8,184 nt of DNA from Candidatus Solincola tengchongensis (GCA_015711895.1 JACVJH010000179.1:1-8184); one strand, 5' to 3'; positions 1 through 7,416 are shown, counted from the stretch's first letter. The notes: generated by a model from the sequence alone, not told the origin. Program-made: numbers and translations.

Positions 1-45
1 GTCCCGAACACCCCTTCCCACCGAGGAATAGAAGCGAGTACTGCG

Positions 46-63
46 AAATATATATAGAAAACC
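46..63 (+). promoter_or_regulatory. Possible promoter -10 region (AT-rich patch)
   Basis: A TATATATAG stretch at 49-57 is the only strongly AT-rich patch in the leader and lies about 190 bases before the start of the membrane protein gene. It partly resembles a -10 hexamer, but no good -35 element lies 16-18 bases upstream. The call rests on base composition and position only, so a promoter here is possible rather than shown. Confidence 0.2.
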
Positions 64-234
64 CGCCGTACGGATGGAACCCCGGTCTCGAGGGGCCGTA
101 GGCGGAGAGGTTGAGCGGCACTGCCGCGGCAATGGGTCCGGAGAGTACGGAAGAGCGGATTTTACCGGCCCGGGATGCTTTACCGCCTTGGAGGCCGGTC
201 CCGAGCGGACAGGAACAAACGGGGAAAGACAACC

Positions 235-240
235 GGAGAG
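235..240 (+). promoter_or_regulatory. Ribosome binding site deciding the start at 247
   Basis: GGAGAG lies six bases before the ATG at 247, a normal Shine-Dalgarno spacing. The in-frame ATG at 175 has no comparable purine-rich site just upstream, and the extra 24 residues it would add are Arg/Lys/Gly-rich with no evident domain. This favours 247 as the true start. Confidence 0.65.
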
Positions 241-246
241 CGCTTG

Positions 247-3015
247 ATGAGCGACGGAAAAGGCCGTAAGACGAAGGCATGGCGCGAACATCTATTAGTG
301 ATCGTCTTCTTCCTGGTGGTGGTGTTCCTCTTCACTCTCCCCTTCTCCATCCACTTCGCCGACCACGTCCTGGCCATTCCCGTGGACAACCTGCTCAACG
401 CCTACTTCATGGCCTGGGACGCCCATGCCCTGGCGACCAACCCCACGGCCCTTTTCCAGGCCAACTTCAACTACCCGTCCCGGGATGCCCTGGCCTTCTC
501 CGAACACCTCTTCACCCTGGGGGTGCTCAGCGTGCCCCTGCGCCTGATGACCCGGAATCCCATCCTGGCCCACAACCTAATCCTGTTCATCTGCTTCGCC
601 CTCTGCGGGTACACCATGTACCTCCTGGCCAAATACCTCACCCGCAGCCGGGCTGCGGGCCTGGTGGCCGGCTTCTTCTTCGCCTTCGTGCCTTACCACT
701 TCTCCACCATAGTCCATGTCCACGTGACCCTCTATTTCCTTCAGCCCCTGGTTCTCCTCTTCCTCATCCGCTATTTCGAGGAGGGAGGGAAGCGCTTTCT
801 CCTCGGCTTCGGGCTGGCCTTCCTGTCACAGGCCCTGTTGAGCTGGTACCAGCTGGCCTTTTCCACCATCCCCCTGGCCTTTTACCTCCTGTGGAGGCTT
901 CTTTCCGTGCGCAACAGGAGGCACCTGGTCTCCCTGGCCGGCGCCTCACTGGTCCTCGCCGCCTGCCTCCTGGCCGTTGTCCCCTTCGCCCTCCCCTACA
1001 TGAGGCTGCGGGACAACGTGCTCGAGGAGGAGAGCAGGCCGGCGGAGAACCCGGTACTCGAGGCCAGGCCGTCGGACTACCGCCGCGTCATCGACGAGAA
1101 CCTCCTCTACTCCCATATGAACTTCCTCAACAGGGGGCACATCGGGGAAGGCAACGCCCTCTTCCCCGGCTTCACTGTCCTGCCCCTGCTGGCCCTGGCC
1201 CTCCTCTCCCTGTTCCTCGGAAAACGGGGCTGCGACCGGCTTCTCACGGGAGGGACACGGGTAGCAGCAGGCGGCGCCGGGGAAAACGCAACCGGGTTCC
1301 CGGCCCCCTCCCCGGACAAGGACGAGGGGGTTGAGGGACCCGGGGCGGCTCCGGGAGGCAGTTCTCCGACACCGGCCTCGCACACTGCTCCCCCTCGCGG
1401 AGGTGAAGATGCCGAGGTCCAACCCCCAGCGCCGGATAGGAAAAGGCCGAGGTCCTACATCCTCTTCTTCCTCCTCCTGGCGGCTTTCTGCCTCGTCCTT
1501 TCCACGGGGAGGAGGTTCCTCGGCGGCGAGAACCTGCTCTTCAAATACCTGCACAAGCTGCCCATCTACAGCCTGGTGCGTTTTCCCATCCGCTACCACA
1601 TCGTGGTCCTCCTCTCCCTCTCCGTGCTCGCCGCATACGGAACGGCGTGGTTTCTCCGGTTCCTGGAATCGCGGGGCTGGCGCCGGACCGCCTTCATCAT
1701 GCCCTGCGCCGTGCTGGCCCTCATGTTCGTGGAGTTCTCCTCCCTCTTCATGCCCTTCGAACCGGTCCCCGTGGGAGGCGGCGTTCCCGCCGTCTACCGG
1801 GACCTGGCGGAGATGGAGAGGGGCGTGGTGATCGAAGTCCCCACCCCCACCCTGGTGAACTTCCCCGACTACGAGGACCCCCTGGTCATCAACTACGGGA
1901 ACGTGGACAACGCCCTGAAGGCTGCCTTCCGCGAACAGCTGGCCACCTATTTCTCCACCTATCACTGGCAGAAGCTGGTAAACGGCATGAGCGGTTATTA
2001 TCCACTCTTCTACCGCCGGACGCTCGCGGAGATGCTCTCCTTCCCCAGCCGGCGCTCCCTCTCCTTCCTCCGGGCCCTGGGAGTCAGGTACCTGGTGGTT
2101 CATTGGGATTATTTTCCAGGAAATTCCGGAGGCTTCCTGCGCCCCCAGCTGGAGTCCCTGCCGGGCGTCTCTCTCCTCCGGGATTACCCCCCGGACATCA
2201 CCCTCTACTCCCTGGAGGGTCTGGAGACCCTCCCCGCCTCGGGGCTGGAGAGAAGGCCCTTCCTCCCCCTGGAGGTGAACCCGGGAGCCGCCTTCAACGC
2301 CTCCCTCGGACTCTACAACCCCTCCGACCGTCCCTTCCTCAACACCGACGAGTACCGCATGCACCTGGGCCTCACCTGGAGGGACGCCTCGGGCCGGGAG
2401 GAGCTCTCCGAGGAGGCCTACTATTACTTCCCCTTCTACATCCACCCCGGCGAGGGGAAGGTCACCGCGTTCCGGGGCCGGGCCCCGGCGCGGGAAGGGA
2501 CCTACGAGCTCACCGTCGCCGCTCTGGACGGGCCCCTTCAGGGAGAGGAGTGGCGCTTTCCGGTCACCGTCACCCGGGTGCCTCCGGGAAGCGCCGGGGA
2601 GGGCCTTGCCGGATCCTTTTCCCTGGATCTCGAAGCCCTGGGCAAGAAGGCCTACGCGGTCGGCCGGGCCGAGCCGGGAGGAGAGGAGCTGCGGCTGCGC
2701 TTCAACCCCGGCGAGCTGTTCTCCCTGCCCGTAAGCGCCGCCAACCTGGGGGCTTCGGGTTGGGACAGGGACTTGCCCGGGGAAGCCGGAAGAGTGGAGG
2801 TCACCGCCTTCTGGGACCCCGAGGAGGCGCCCGAACTGCGCAGCGTCCAGCACGGTCTGCTCCCCTGCGACATGTCCCCGGGACAGATGGAGGTCTTCTA
2901 TGTGGCCCTGCAGGCCCCCCTCCAAACAGGAGACTATACCCTGACCGTGGCCCTCAACTGTCTGTGTGTGACCCAGATAGGGGAGACGGTCACCGTGCGT
3001 GTGGAGGTTCGTTAG
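247..3015 (+). CDS. Polytopic GT-C-like membrane protein with duplicated C-terminal beta domain
   Basis: This 922-residue protein (946 if the ATG at 175 is used) has a short basic N-terminus and then about eleven to twelve hydrophobic segments. These begin at residue 16 and end near residue 502. Conserved-looking features are Asp47 and WDAH (57-60) after the first membrane segment, NYP plus SEH (75-87), a VRFPIRYH-type motif (444-451), NGMSGYYP (579-586) and LGVRYLVVH (611-619). I associate this combination from memory with large uncharacterised GT-C-like or YfhO-like membrane proteins, which usually use polyprenyl-phosphate sugars. Asp47 is in the right place for a GT-C catalytic acid, but this is inference. 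About 420 residues after the last membrane segment are soluble and end in two related beta-type domains, probably outside the cell. Residues 326-402 are a Pro/Gly/Ala/acid-rich insertion between membrane segments. It appears to be a single-gene unit converging on the minus-strand glycan operon. Existence of the gene is near certain, the enzymatic role is not. Confidence 0.85.
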   Translation: MSDGKGRKTKAWREHLLVIVFFLVVVFLFTLPFSIHFADHVLAIPVDNLLNAYFMAWDAHALATNPTALFQANFNYPSRDALAFSEHLFTLGVLSVPLRLMTRNPILAHNLILFICFALCGYTMYLLAKYLTRSRAAGLVAGFFFAFVPYHFSTIVHVHVTLYFLQPLVLLFLIRYFEEGGKRFLLGFGLAFLSQALLSWYQLAFSTIPLAFYLLWRLLSVRNRRHLVSLAGASLVLAACLLAVVPFALPYMRLRDNVLEEESRPAENPVLEARPSDYRRVIDENLLYSHMNFLNRGHIGEGNALFPGFTVLPLLALALLSLFLGKRGCDRLLTGGTRVAAGGAGENATGFPAPSPDKDEGVEGPGAAPGGSSPTPASHTAPPRGGEDAEVQPPAPDRKRPRSYILFFLLLAAFCLVLSTGRRFLGGENLLFKYLHKLPIYSLVRFPIRYHIVVLLSLSVLAAYGTAWFLRFLESRGWRRTAFIMPCAVLALMFVEFSSLFMPFEPVPVGGGVPAVYRDLAEMERGVVIEVPTPTLVNFPDYEDPLVINYGNVDNALKAAFREQLATYFSTYHWQKLVNGMSGYYPLFYRRTLAEMLSFPSRRSLSFLRALGVRYLVVHWDYFPGNSGGFLRPQLESLPGVSLLRDYPPDITLYSLEGLETLPASGLERRPFLPLEVNPGAAFNASLGLYNPSDRPFLNTDEYRMHLGLTWRDASGREELSEEAYYYFPFYIHPGEGKVTAFRGRAPAREGTYELTVAALDGPLQGEEWRFPVTVTRVPPGSAGEGLAGSFSLDLEALGKKAYAVGRAEPGGEELRLRFNPGELFSLPVSAANLGASGWDRDLPGEAGRVEVTAFWDPEEAPELRSVQHGLLPCDMSPGQMEVFYVALQAPLQTGDYTLTVALNCLCVTQIGETVTVRVEVR
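1222..1452 (+). other. Low-complexity loop in the membrane protein
   Basis: These 77 codons (residues 326-402 counted from the start at 247) encode a hydrophilic, Gly/Pro/Ala/Asp/Glu-rich stretch between two hydrophobic segments. It has no recognisable fold and is probably disordered. Its codon use differs from its flanks: 27 of 77 codons end in A or T, against 3 of 27 just before and 3 of 36 just after. The reading frame stays open and the protein resumes cleanly in a membrane segment. Confidence 0.75.
2278..3012 (+). repeat. Two tandem related beta-sandwich-like domains in the membrane protein C-terminus
   Basis: Two copies share the same landmarks in the same order. Copy 1 begins at NPG (678-680), with a Trp at 711, PG at 734-735 and GTYELTVA (751-758). 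Copy 2 begins at NPG (820-822), with a Trp at 856, PG at 878-879 and GDYTLTVA (895-902). The spacing from PG to the GxY motif is identical in both, and the other spacings differ by only two to three residues. The pattern of alternating polar and hydrophobic residues, PG turns and a GxYxLTV strand is typical of Ig-like surface domains. This is a protein-level repeat only; the DNA copies have diverged. Confidence 0.65.
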
Positions 3016-3016
3016 T

Positions 3017-4096
3017 TCAATCCGCCAGGGCCTCCAGGTAATCCCTCAGCCTTTTCTCGGTACGGGAGGCATCGAATTCCTGGAGCCTCCTCTCCATGCG
3101 CGACGACAGCGCCTCCCTCAAGGAGCGGTTGGTGACCATCTCCTCCATCACCTCCGCCAGCAAGGGGATGTCCAAGCTGTCGAAGGTGACCCCTGCATCC
3201 CCCAGAGTGTGAGGTATGGCGGCGGCGCGTCGGGCCAGGATGGGCACCCTAAAATACATACTCTCCAGGAGGGGCACGCAGAACCCCTCGTGGAGGCTGC
3301 AGGTGACGAAGAGGTGGGCTCCCCGGTAATAGGCGCGCAGGTCCTCATCGCTGACTCCCTCCGAGCCCCCGGGGATGGAGATCCTGCCCTGCAATCCGTA
3401 AGCCCTGACCCTGCGGGCCAGCTCCTCCGTGTAGTCCACGGACCATGAGGTGCCCACCAGGAAAAGGCGGGAAGCGACGTTCACGTAGTGGTGGTAGAAG
3501 GCGAAGAGGTCGATGAGGTCCTCCACCCTCTTGTTGGGGACCAGCCTGCCCACGAAGAGGACGTTCACGCGGCCGTCCTCCAGCTCCTCCAGGAGGTGCG
3601 GGTTGTGCTCCCCTCCCAGCCTCTCCAAGTCCAGGAAGATGGGGAGGACTCCCGTCCTCCCCTCCTCGAAACCCGCCTCCACCAGCTCCCTTCTGTTGTA
3701 TTCCGAGTCCCCCAGCGCCAGGTCGCAGCGGCTGAGCCTGGGCAGCAGCTCCCTCCCGCGGCGGCAGACCTCCGCCAGGTGGGCGTCGAAGGAGGCCAGG
3801 AGCTCCGGTGGGGTGATGTTGTGGTAGATGAACACGCGGCGGTTGCGGCTGTCGAGGTAGAGGCGGTGGTTGTCGTCGTAGACCGAGTAATGGAAGAGGA
3901 GGATGTCCTCCCGCGAACCCATGAAGCGGCGGTAGGCCCTGAGGCCCTCGTTGAGCGGGGCCATGACGTCATCGTTGCTCGAGGCGTAGACATGGCTCTC
4001 CCACCCCCAGGAGCGCAATGTCTCGTGGATGCGCAGGACCTGGTTGGTCACCGCGTCGCCGAACTGCAGGCGGGCGCAGATCTGGTGGGCGCGCAT
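3017..4096 (-). CDS. GT4-type glycosyltransferase (third in operon)
   Basis: This 359-residue protein has a GT-B fold layout with no signal peptide or membrane segment, so it should act in the cytoplasm on a nucleotide-sugar donor. The N-terminal acceptor domain carries HQ (4-5), GDAVTNQ (13-19), YHNITPPE (91-98) and CDLALGDSEYNRREL (124-138). The C-terminal donor domain begins near VLFVGRLVPNKR (179-190). It contains the EX7E signature of GT4 retaining enzymes, E270 to E278 in HEGFCVPLLE. The ATG at 4096 overlaps the upstream stop by one base (TGATG), with a GGGGAGGG site six bases before it, so translation is probably coupled. It is a paralogue of the 5091-6212 gene: I count 88 identities in the first 150 residues without a gap. 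It is the last gene of the minus-strand operon and ends one base from the convergent membrane protein gene. Donor and acceptor sugars cannot be told from sequence. Confidence 0.92.
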   Translation of the reverse strand: MRAHQICARLQFGDAVTNQVLRIHETLRSWGWESHVYASSNDDVMAPLNEGLRAYRRFMGSREDILLFHYSVYDDNHRLYLDSRNRRVFIYHNITPPELLASFDAHLAEVCRRGRELLPRLSRCDLALGDSEYNRRELVEAGFEEGRTGVLPIFLDLERLGGEHNPHLLEELEDGRVNVLFVGRLVPNKRVEDLIDLFAFYHHYVNVASRLFLVGTSWSVDYTEELARRVRAYGLQGRISIPGGSEGVSDEDLRAYYRGAHLFVTCSLHEGFCVPLLESMYFRVPILARRAAAIPHTLGDAGVTFDSLDIPLLAEVMEEMVTNRSLREALSSRMERRLQEFDASRTEKRLRDYLEALAD

Positions 4097-5094
4097 CAGC
4101 GACCCTCCCCGCCTGCATCGGCGGCACCCCCGCCTTCACCGGCGCCACCGTCCTCGGCCTTGCGGCCTTCCAGGAAAACTTTGCCATCAAGCCTCCGCTC
4201 GCCGGCCACAAGACCACGGCTGCGCATGAGGGAGGATATGAAGGCGCGGGTGTAAGGCCGCGACCCTCCCTCGCGGTCCACGATGCCTCCAGGGGACGGG
4301 GCGTTCAGGGCTACCAGGACCCTGCCGCCCGGCGGGAGGTGGCCCGCGGCCCACACGAACAACTCCTTGAGCCCACCTGCGGGAATGGCCGCCGGGCAGG
4401 TGACGAGTACCACCTCGCCCTCCGCTCCTGCCAGCTCCAGGAGATCGGCGAAGCGGGTGCCGCACCAGGCAGGGAGCATGCGCGCCTGAGCCCTGGCCAC
4501 CACCTCCTCGGAAGGGTCCACGGCCAGGACCAAACGCGCCTTCTCCTGCAGTGCCTCCAGAAGCTCCAGGCCGGGGATGCCCAGCACCAGGCAGGAGGAC
4601 CCGCGCAGAGCGGCGGCGACCGCCTCGGCCGTCTCCCGCTCCCACTCCGCGTGGCGGAGGGCGCCGGGATCCGGCATGGACTCGCCTTCCAGGGGGATCT
4701 CCTCCTCCCTGCCGTAGACCTGGAGGAAACAGAGGATGAGGCCCTTGCTGAGGTAGGAATTGAAGAGTTGCTGCTGCTGCACATATCCCTCGCACACGGC
4801 GCGTATGAAACGGGTCTGAAAGCGCCTCAGGAAGGACTCCAGCCGCCCTTTCTTCTCGCCCTCCCGGGCCAGGTCGGGAGGGGGTTCCAGGTGGGCCCCG
4901 CTCTCGTAGAGGGCGCGGTTCAGCTCCTGCACCTCCTCCACCATGGCGCAGCGGCTGTCCGCCAGCTCGTCCCTGGCACTCCTTTCCAGGACGCGGAGCA
5001 GGCCCTCCGGGTAGAGCCCCGCCCGTTTGCGGGCCTCCGACTTACCCACCAGGCCGCGCTCCTCGAGTTCCCGCCCGTTCACGTAGATGGTCAC
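4096..5094 (-). CDS. Degenerate class I methyltransferase-like protein
   Basis: This 332-residue protein starts with GTG at 5094, which overlaps the preceding stop (GTGA), with GGGAGGGA six bases upstream. Residues 1-85 are charged and helical in character. A basic, amphipathic segment (about 86-104) leads into QQQQLFN (106-112) and a hydrophobic stretch (118-126). A similar QQ-x-x-FN segment precedes methyltransferase domains in proteins of O-antigen type clusters, as far as I recall. Residues 166-310 look like a Rossmann domain of a class I methyltransferase: a beta strand at CLVLGIPGLELLE (168-180), an acidic strand end at AVD (191-193) and LPPGGRVLVAL (253-263). The GxGxG SAM-binding loop is not preserved, being GIPGL here. 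The tail (313-332) is Gly/Ala/acid-rich. It sits between two paralogous GT4 genes and may be a non-catalytic partner or scaffold. The gene is secure; methyltransferase activity is doubtful. Confidence 0.82.
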   Translation of the reverse strand: MTIYVNGRELEERGLVGKSEARKRAGLYPEGLLRVLERSARDELADSRCAMVEEVQELNRALYESGAHLEPPPDLAREGEKKGRLESFLRRFQTRFIRAVCEGYVQQQQLFNSYLSKGLILCFLQVYGREEEIPLEGESMPDPGALRHAEWERETAEAVAAALRGSSCLVLGIPGLELLEALQEKARLVLAVDPSEEVVARAQARMLPAWCGTRFADLLELAGAEGEVVLVTCPAAIPAGGLKELFVWAAGHLPPGGRVLVALNAPSPGGIVDREGGSRPYTRAFISSLMRSRGLVAGERRLDGKVFLEGRKAEDGGAGEGGGAADAGGEGR

Positions 5095-6212
5095 GCCGGC
5101 TCCCTCCCATCCGCTGCCGCCTGCGCTTTCTCCCCTCCCGCCGGGGAGGCGAAACGATCGACGACCGCCCTGAGGCGGGCGGCGAAGACCTCGGGGCGGA
5201 AGTCCTCCAGCCTCCGGTATTGCGCGGAGACGATGCGCTCCCGCATGAGGTCGTCACGGTCCAGCCTTCCCAGGAGTTCCGCCAGGAGGGGGTAGTCTTT
5301 CTCCTCGAAGAGCACCCCCGCTCCTCCCATGGTCTCCGGCACCGCCCCGGCGGCGTAGGCCAGGACGGGGATACCGAAGTGGAAGGCCTCCAGGAGGGGG
5401 ACGCAGAAGCCCTCGTGTTCGCTCATGGAAAGGTAGTAATGCGCGCCGAGGTAACAGGCCTTGAGGGAGGAATCGCTCACCTTTCCCAGGAAATGGACTT
5501 TGTCCAGGAGCCCCAGCCTCTCGGTGAGGGAGAGGAGCGCCGTCTGGTAGGTGGCCAGGTGCATGCCGGCGATGACCAGCCTGGAGCGGGCATTGACCCC
5601 ATAATGATAGCAGGCGAAGAGCTTGACGACGTCCTCCACCCGCTTGTTGGGGACCACGCGCCCCACGAAGAGGAGATTGGTCCTGCCGTCCTGCAGGCGC
5701 CGCAGGAGCGCCCGGTCCTCCTCCACCTCGTCCAGCTTGTTCAGCGGAGGGTTGATGGGCAGGACCCCCGTCCTCTCCTCCGGGAAACCCGCCTCAACCA
5801 GCTCCCTCCGGTTGTAATCTGAATCCCCCAGCGCCAGGTCGCACTCCTTGAGGCGAGGCATGAGCTCCCGGCCCATGCGGCACAGCCGCACCGCCTCCGG
5901 GTAGTAGGGATCGTAGAACTCGGGAGGGGTGATGTTGTGATAGATGAGCACCTTGCGGTTGGCGCTCTCCAGGAAGTAGCGGTGGTTGTCGCAGTAGATC
6001 CCGAAATGGTAGATGAGGAGGTCGTCCCGCTCGTGCATGAAGCGGCGGTAGCGGTTGTCGAACTCCGCGAACCTCTTGCCGTAGTCGTCCATGTCGAAGG
6101 CGTAGAGGTGGGACTCGAAACCCCAAGAGCGGAAGAGCTCGTGCATGGAGAGCGCCTGATTGCTGATGGCGTCACCGGGGTCCAGCCTGGCTACCAACTG
6201 GTGGATCCTCAT
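5091..6212 (-). CDS. GT4-type glycosyltransferase (second in operon)
   Basis: This 373-residue GT-B enzyme is cytoplasmic in character, with no membrane segment. The N-terminal domain shows HQ (4-5), GDAISNQ (13-19), HNITPPE (92-98) and CDLALGDSDYNRREL (124-138). The donor domain begins at LLFVGRVVPNKR (180-191) and carries the EX7E motif E267 to E275 in HEGFCVPLLE. The frame is open upstream to 6431, but that extension would overlap the preceding gene by about 220 bases and reads as Gly/Pro/Arg-rich shadow sequence. The conserved N-terminus and a ribosome binding site both place the start at the ATG at 6212, which overlaps the upstream stop as ATGA. The C-terminus has a short Ala/Gly-rich tail after residue 355. 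It is a paralogue of the 3017-4096 gene and is separated from it by the degenerate methyltransferase-like gene. Sugar specificity is unknown. Confidence 0.92.
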   Translation of the reverse strand: MRIHQLVARLDPGDAISNQALSMHELFRSWGFESHLYAFDMDDYGKRFAEFDNRYRRFMHERDDLLIYHFGIYCDNHRYFLESANRKVLIYHNITPPEFYDPYYPEAVRLCRMGRELMPRLKECDLALGDSDYNRRELVEAGFPEERTGVLPINPPLNKLDEVEEDRALLRRLQDGRTNLLFVGRVVPNKRVEDVVKLFACYHYGVNARSRLVIAGMHLATYQTALLSLTERLGLLDKVHFLGKVSDSSLKACYLGAHYYLSMSEHEGFCVPLLEAFHFGIPVLAYAAGAVPETMGGAGVLFEEKDYPLLAELLGRLDRDDLMRERIVSAQYRRLEDFRPEVFAARLRAVVDRFASPAGGEKAQAAADGREPA

Positions 6213-7408
6213 CCCCTCTTCCTCTCCCCCTCCTCCAACACCTCCTGGAAGCGCTGCACGATGAGGTCCCAGGTATAGTTCTCCAGGAGGTACTCCTTGC
6301 CCCTCCTCCCCATGGCCCGCCTGGCCTCGGGATGGTCCAGGAGGAAATCCAGTGCCTCGTGAAAGGTGGGGTAATCCTCGAACCAGAGCCCCCCGCCGCT
6401 GCGCTCCACGTGGTATCGGGTCACCGCGCAATCCCCGTGCACCAGGCAGGGGACCTCCGCCAGCCAGGCCTCCATGAGCACCAGGGAGAGGCTCTCCCGG
6501 ACCGAGGGCTGGCAGACCACGGTGGCGGCGGCATAGGCGTCACGCTTGTCCCGCTCCTCGAGATAGCCGAGGTCCACGATTTGGTTGCGGAAACTCATGG
6601 GTATCTCCACCGTGCCCGAGCCGGCCAGGACAAGCTTCACCTCCCGTCCGCTGTTCTCCAGGTAGTTGCAGAAATACCTCACCAGCAGGGGGGTGTTCTT
6701 GGGCTTCTCCCGGCGCCCGGTGTAGAGAAGGAAGTCGCCCTTCAGCGAGTAGATGTGCCGGAAGCGCTCCCCGTCGGCGTGATAGGGGTAGAGCGCCGCT
6801 CCCCCCACAACCTTCCCCGCTATGTCCGGCCCGTAGAGGCGGCGGGCCAGCTCCATCTCCGGCGGGGTGTTGAACATCACGCCGCGCACCGAGTGCATCA
6901 TGCGGCGGAAGATCTCCAGCCGTGCGTAGGGCTCGTCGTGCAGGCAGGGGATGAGGTAGGACTTCTCCGGCACCGTCTTGACGCCCCAGTAGGTGGTCCC
7001 GAAGAGATAGGGGATGAAGACGAAGGCGCGGTAGTGCTCGGCGTTCCTCTCCAGGTAGGATAGGAGCCCCTCGCTGCACACCAGGCTGCGGCACCAGAAC
7101 TCCTGCCTGGAGAAGGAGACCCTCTTCCCCTCCACGATCCTGCGCTCCAGGCGGTGGAAGCGGCGCGTAAGCCTGGTGCGGTCCCAGGGAAAGCGCCGTA
7201 CGGTCACCCCGTTGATGACCTCCACGGGGTCGGAGAAGCGCTCCTTGCCCTCCCGGCGGTTGAGGTCCACGGCGTCGGTGGTCAGGATCTCCACGGGCCA
7301 ACCGCGGGAGTGCAGCTCCTCCACGAGCATGCGGGTAAGGACCTCGGCTCCCCCCACCACCGTCCGGCCGTACCGCGGGGGGACGAAGGCCACCTTCTCG
7401 CCCCTCAA
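6209..7408 (-). CDS. GT4-type glycosyltransferase with GGAE N-terminus (first in operon)
   Basis: This 399-residue cytoplasmic GT-B enzyme differs from the two paralogues beside it. Its N-terminal domain has VGGAE (18-22), typical of GT4 enzymes, then EILTTDA (40-46), INGVTVRRF (65-73), PYLFGTTYWG (133-142) and HDEPYARLEIF (157-167). I recall this combination from glycosyltransferases in O-antigen and exopolysaccharide clusters that also carry WbdD-like methyltransferases. The donor domain runs from about residue 225, with LLYTGRREKPKN (227-238), LAGSG (261-265) and the EX7E pair E305 and E313 in RESLSLVLME. The start is TTG at 7408, chosen because AGGAGGAG lies eight bases upstream and the conserved GGAE strand begins a few residues later. 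No better start lies downstream before that motif. Its stop overlaps the next gene by four bases. Substrates are unknown. Confidence 0.92.
   Translation of the reverse strand: MRGEKVAFVPPRYGRTVVGGAEVLTRMLVEELHSRGWPVEILTTDAVDLNRREGKERFSDPVEVINGVTVRRFPWDRTRLTRRFHRLERRIVEGKRVSFSRQEFWCRSLVCSEGLLSYLERNAEHYRAFVFIPYLFGTTYWGVKTVPEKSYLIPCLHDEPYARLEIFRRMMHSVRGVMFNTPPEMELARRLYGPDIAGKVVGGAALYPYHADGERFRHIYSLKGDFLLYTGRREKPKNTPLLVRYFCNYLENSGREVKLVLAGSGTVEIPMSFRNQIVDLGYLEERDKRDAYAAATVVCQPSVRESLSLVLMEAWLAEVPCLVHGDCAVTRYHVERSGGGLWFEDYPTFHEALDFLLDHPEARRAMGRRGKEYLLENYTWDLIVQRFQEVLEEGERKRG
6213..6229 (-). promoter_or_regulatory. Ribosome binding site fixing the start at 6212
   Basis: Read on the minus strand, GGAGAGG lies eight bases before the ATG at 6212, inside a longer purine-rich run. 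It lies within the last codons of the upstream glycosyltransferase gene, typical of translational coupling, and supports 6212 over the longer open frame. Confidence 0.7.
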
Positions 7409-7416
7409 GTCCTCTT

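Larger units (their letters stand above)
1..246. other. Non-coding leader region upstream of the membrane protein gene
   Basis: No convincing gene is seen on either strand. A frame open from the left edge (positions 3-101) would encode about 32 residues but uses ATA and other A/T-ending codons unlike the real genes here, so I do not call it. The region holds an AT-rich patch at about 46-63 in otherwise GC-rich DNA and a small stem-loop at 115-127 (GCGGC, loop ACT, GCCGC), which could be extended by TTG at 111-113 and CAA at 130-132 across bulges. CGGAGAG occurs three times (103, 139 and 234), the last acting as the ribosome binding site of the downstream gene. I could not match the region to a riboswitch class I know. 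Confidence 0.5.

Noticed and set aside
3..101. Open frame from the left edge that could be the 3' end of another gene
   Set aside because: Only about 32 codons, with ATA and other A/T-ending codons atypical for the window, and no recognisable motif. It cannot be excluded but is not supported.
946..2925. Very long open frame antisense to the membrane protein gene (659 codons)
   Set aside because: It is compositional: Gly/Glu/Arg/Pro-rich, without recognisable domains, lying opposite a gene with clear membrane segments and conserved motifs. Strong G/C bias at third codon positions removes stops from other frames.
3002..3036. Inverted repeat TGGAGG and CCTCCA around the convergent stops, as a possible shared terminator
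   Set aside because: The stem is only six bases (eight with G-T pairs), the loop is 23 bases and there is no T-tract; such matches are expected by chance in GC-rich DNA.
1647..3041. Long plus-strand frame overlapping the 3' part of the membrane protein gene
   Set aside because: The product is Pro/Gly/Arg-rich with no motif, while the other frame encodes conserved motifs and the duplicated domain.
4768..4780. Trinucleotide run TTGCTGCTGCTGC as a possible phase-variable repeat
   Set aside because: It encodes four glutamines in frame, so unit changes would not shift the frame, and the run is too short to slip often.
4018..5295. Long plus-strand frame opposite the methyltransferase-like gene and parts of both flanking GT4 genes
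   Set aside because: It spans three well-supported minus-strand genes, shows no motif and has no sensible start signal.
6213..6431. N-terminal extension of the 5091-6212 glycosyltransferase
   Set aside because: The added residues are Gly/Pro/Arg-rich and overlap the upstream gene; the paralogue starts at the same conserved residue as the ATG at 6212, which has a good ribosome binding site.
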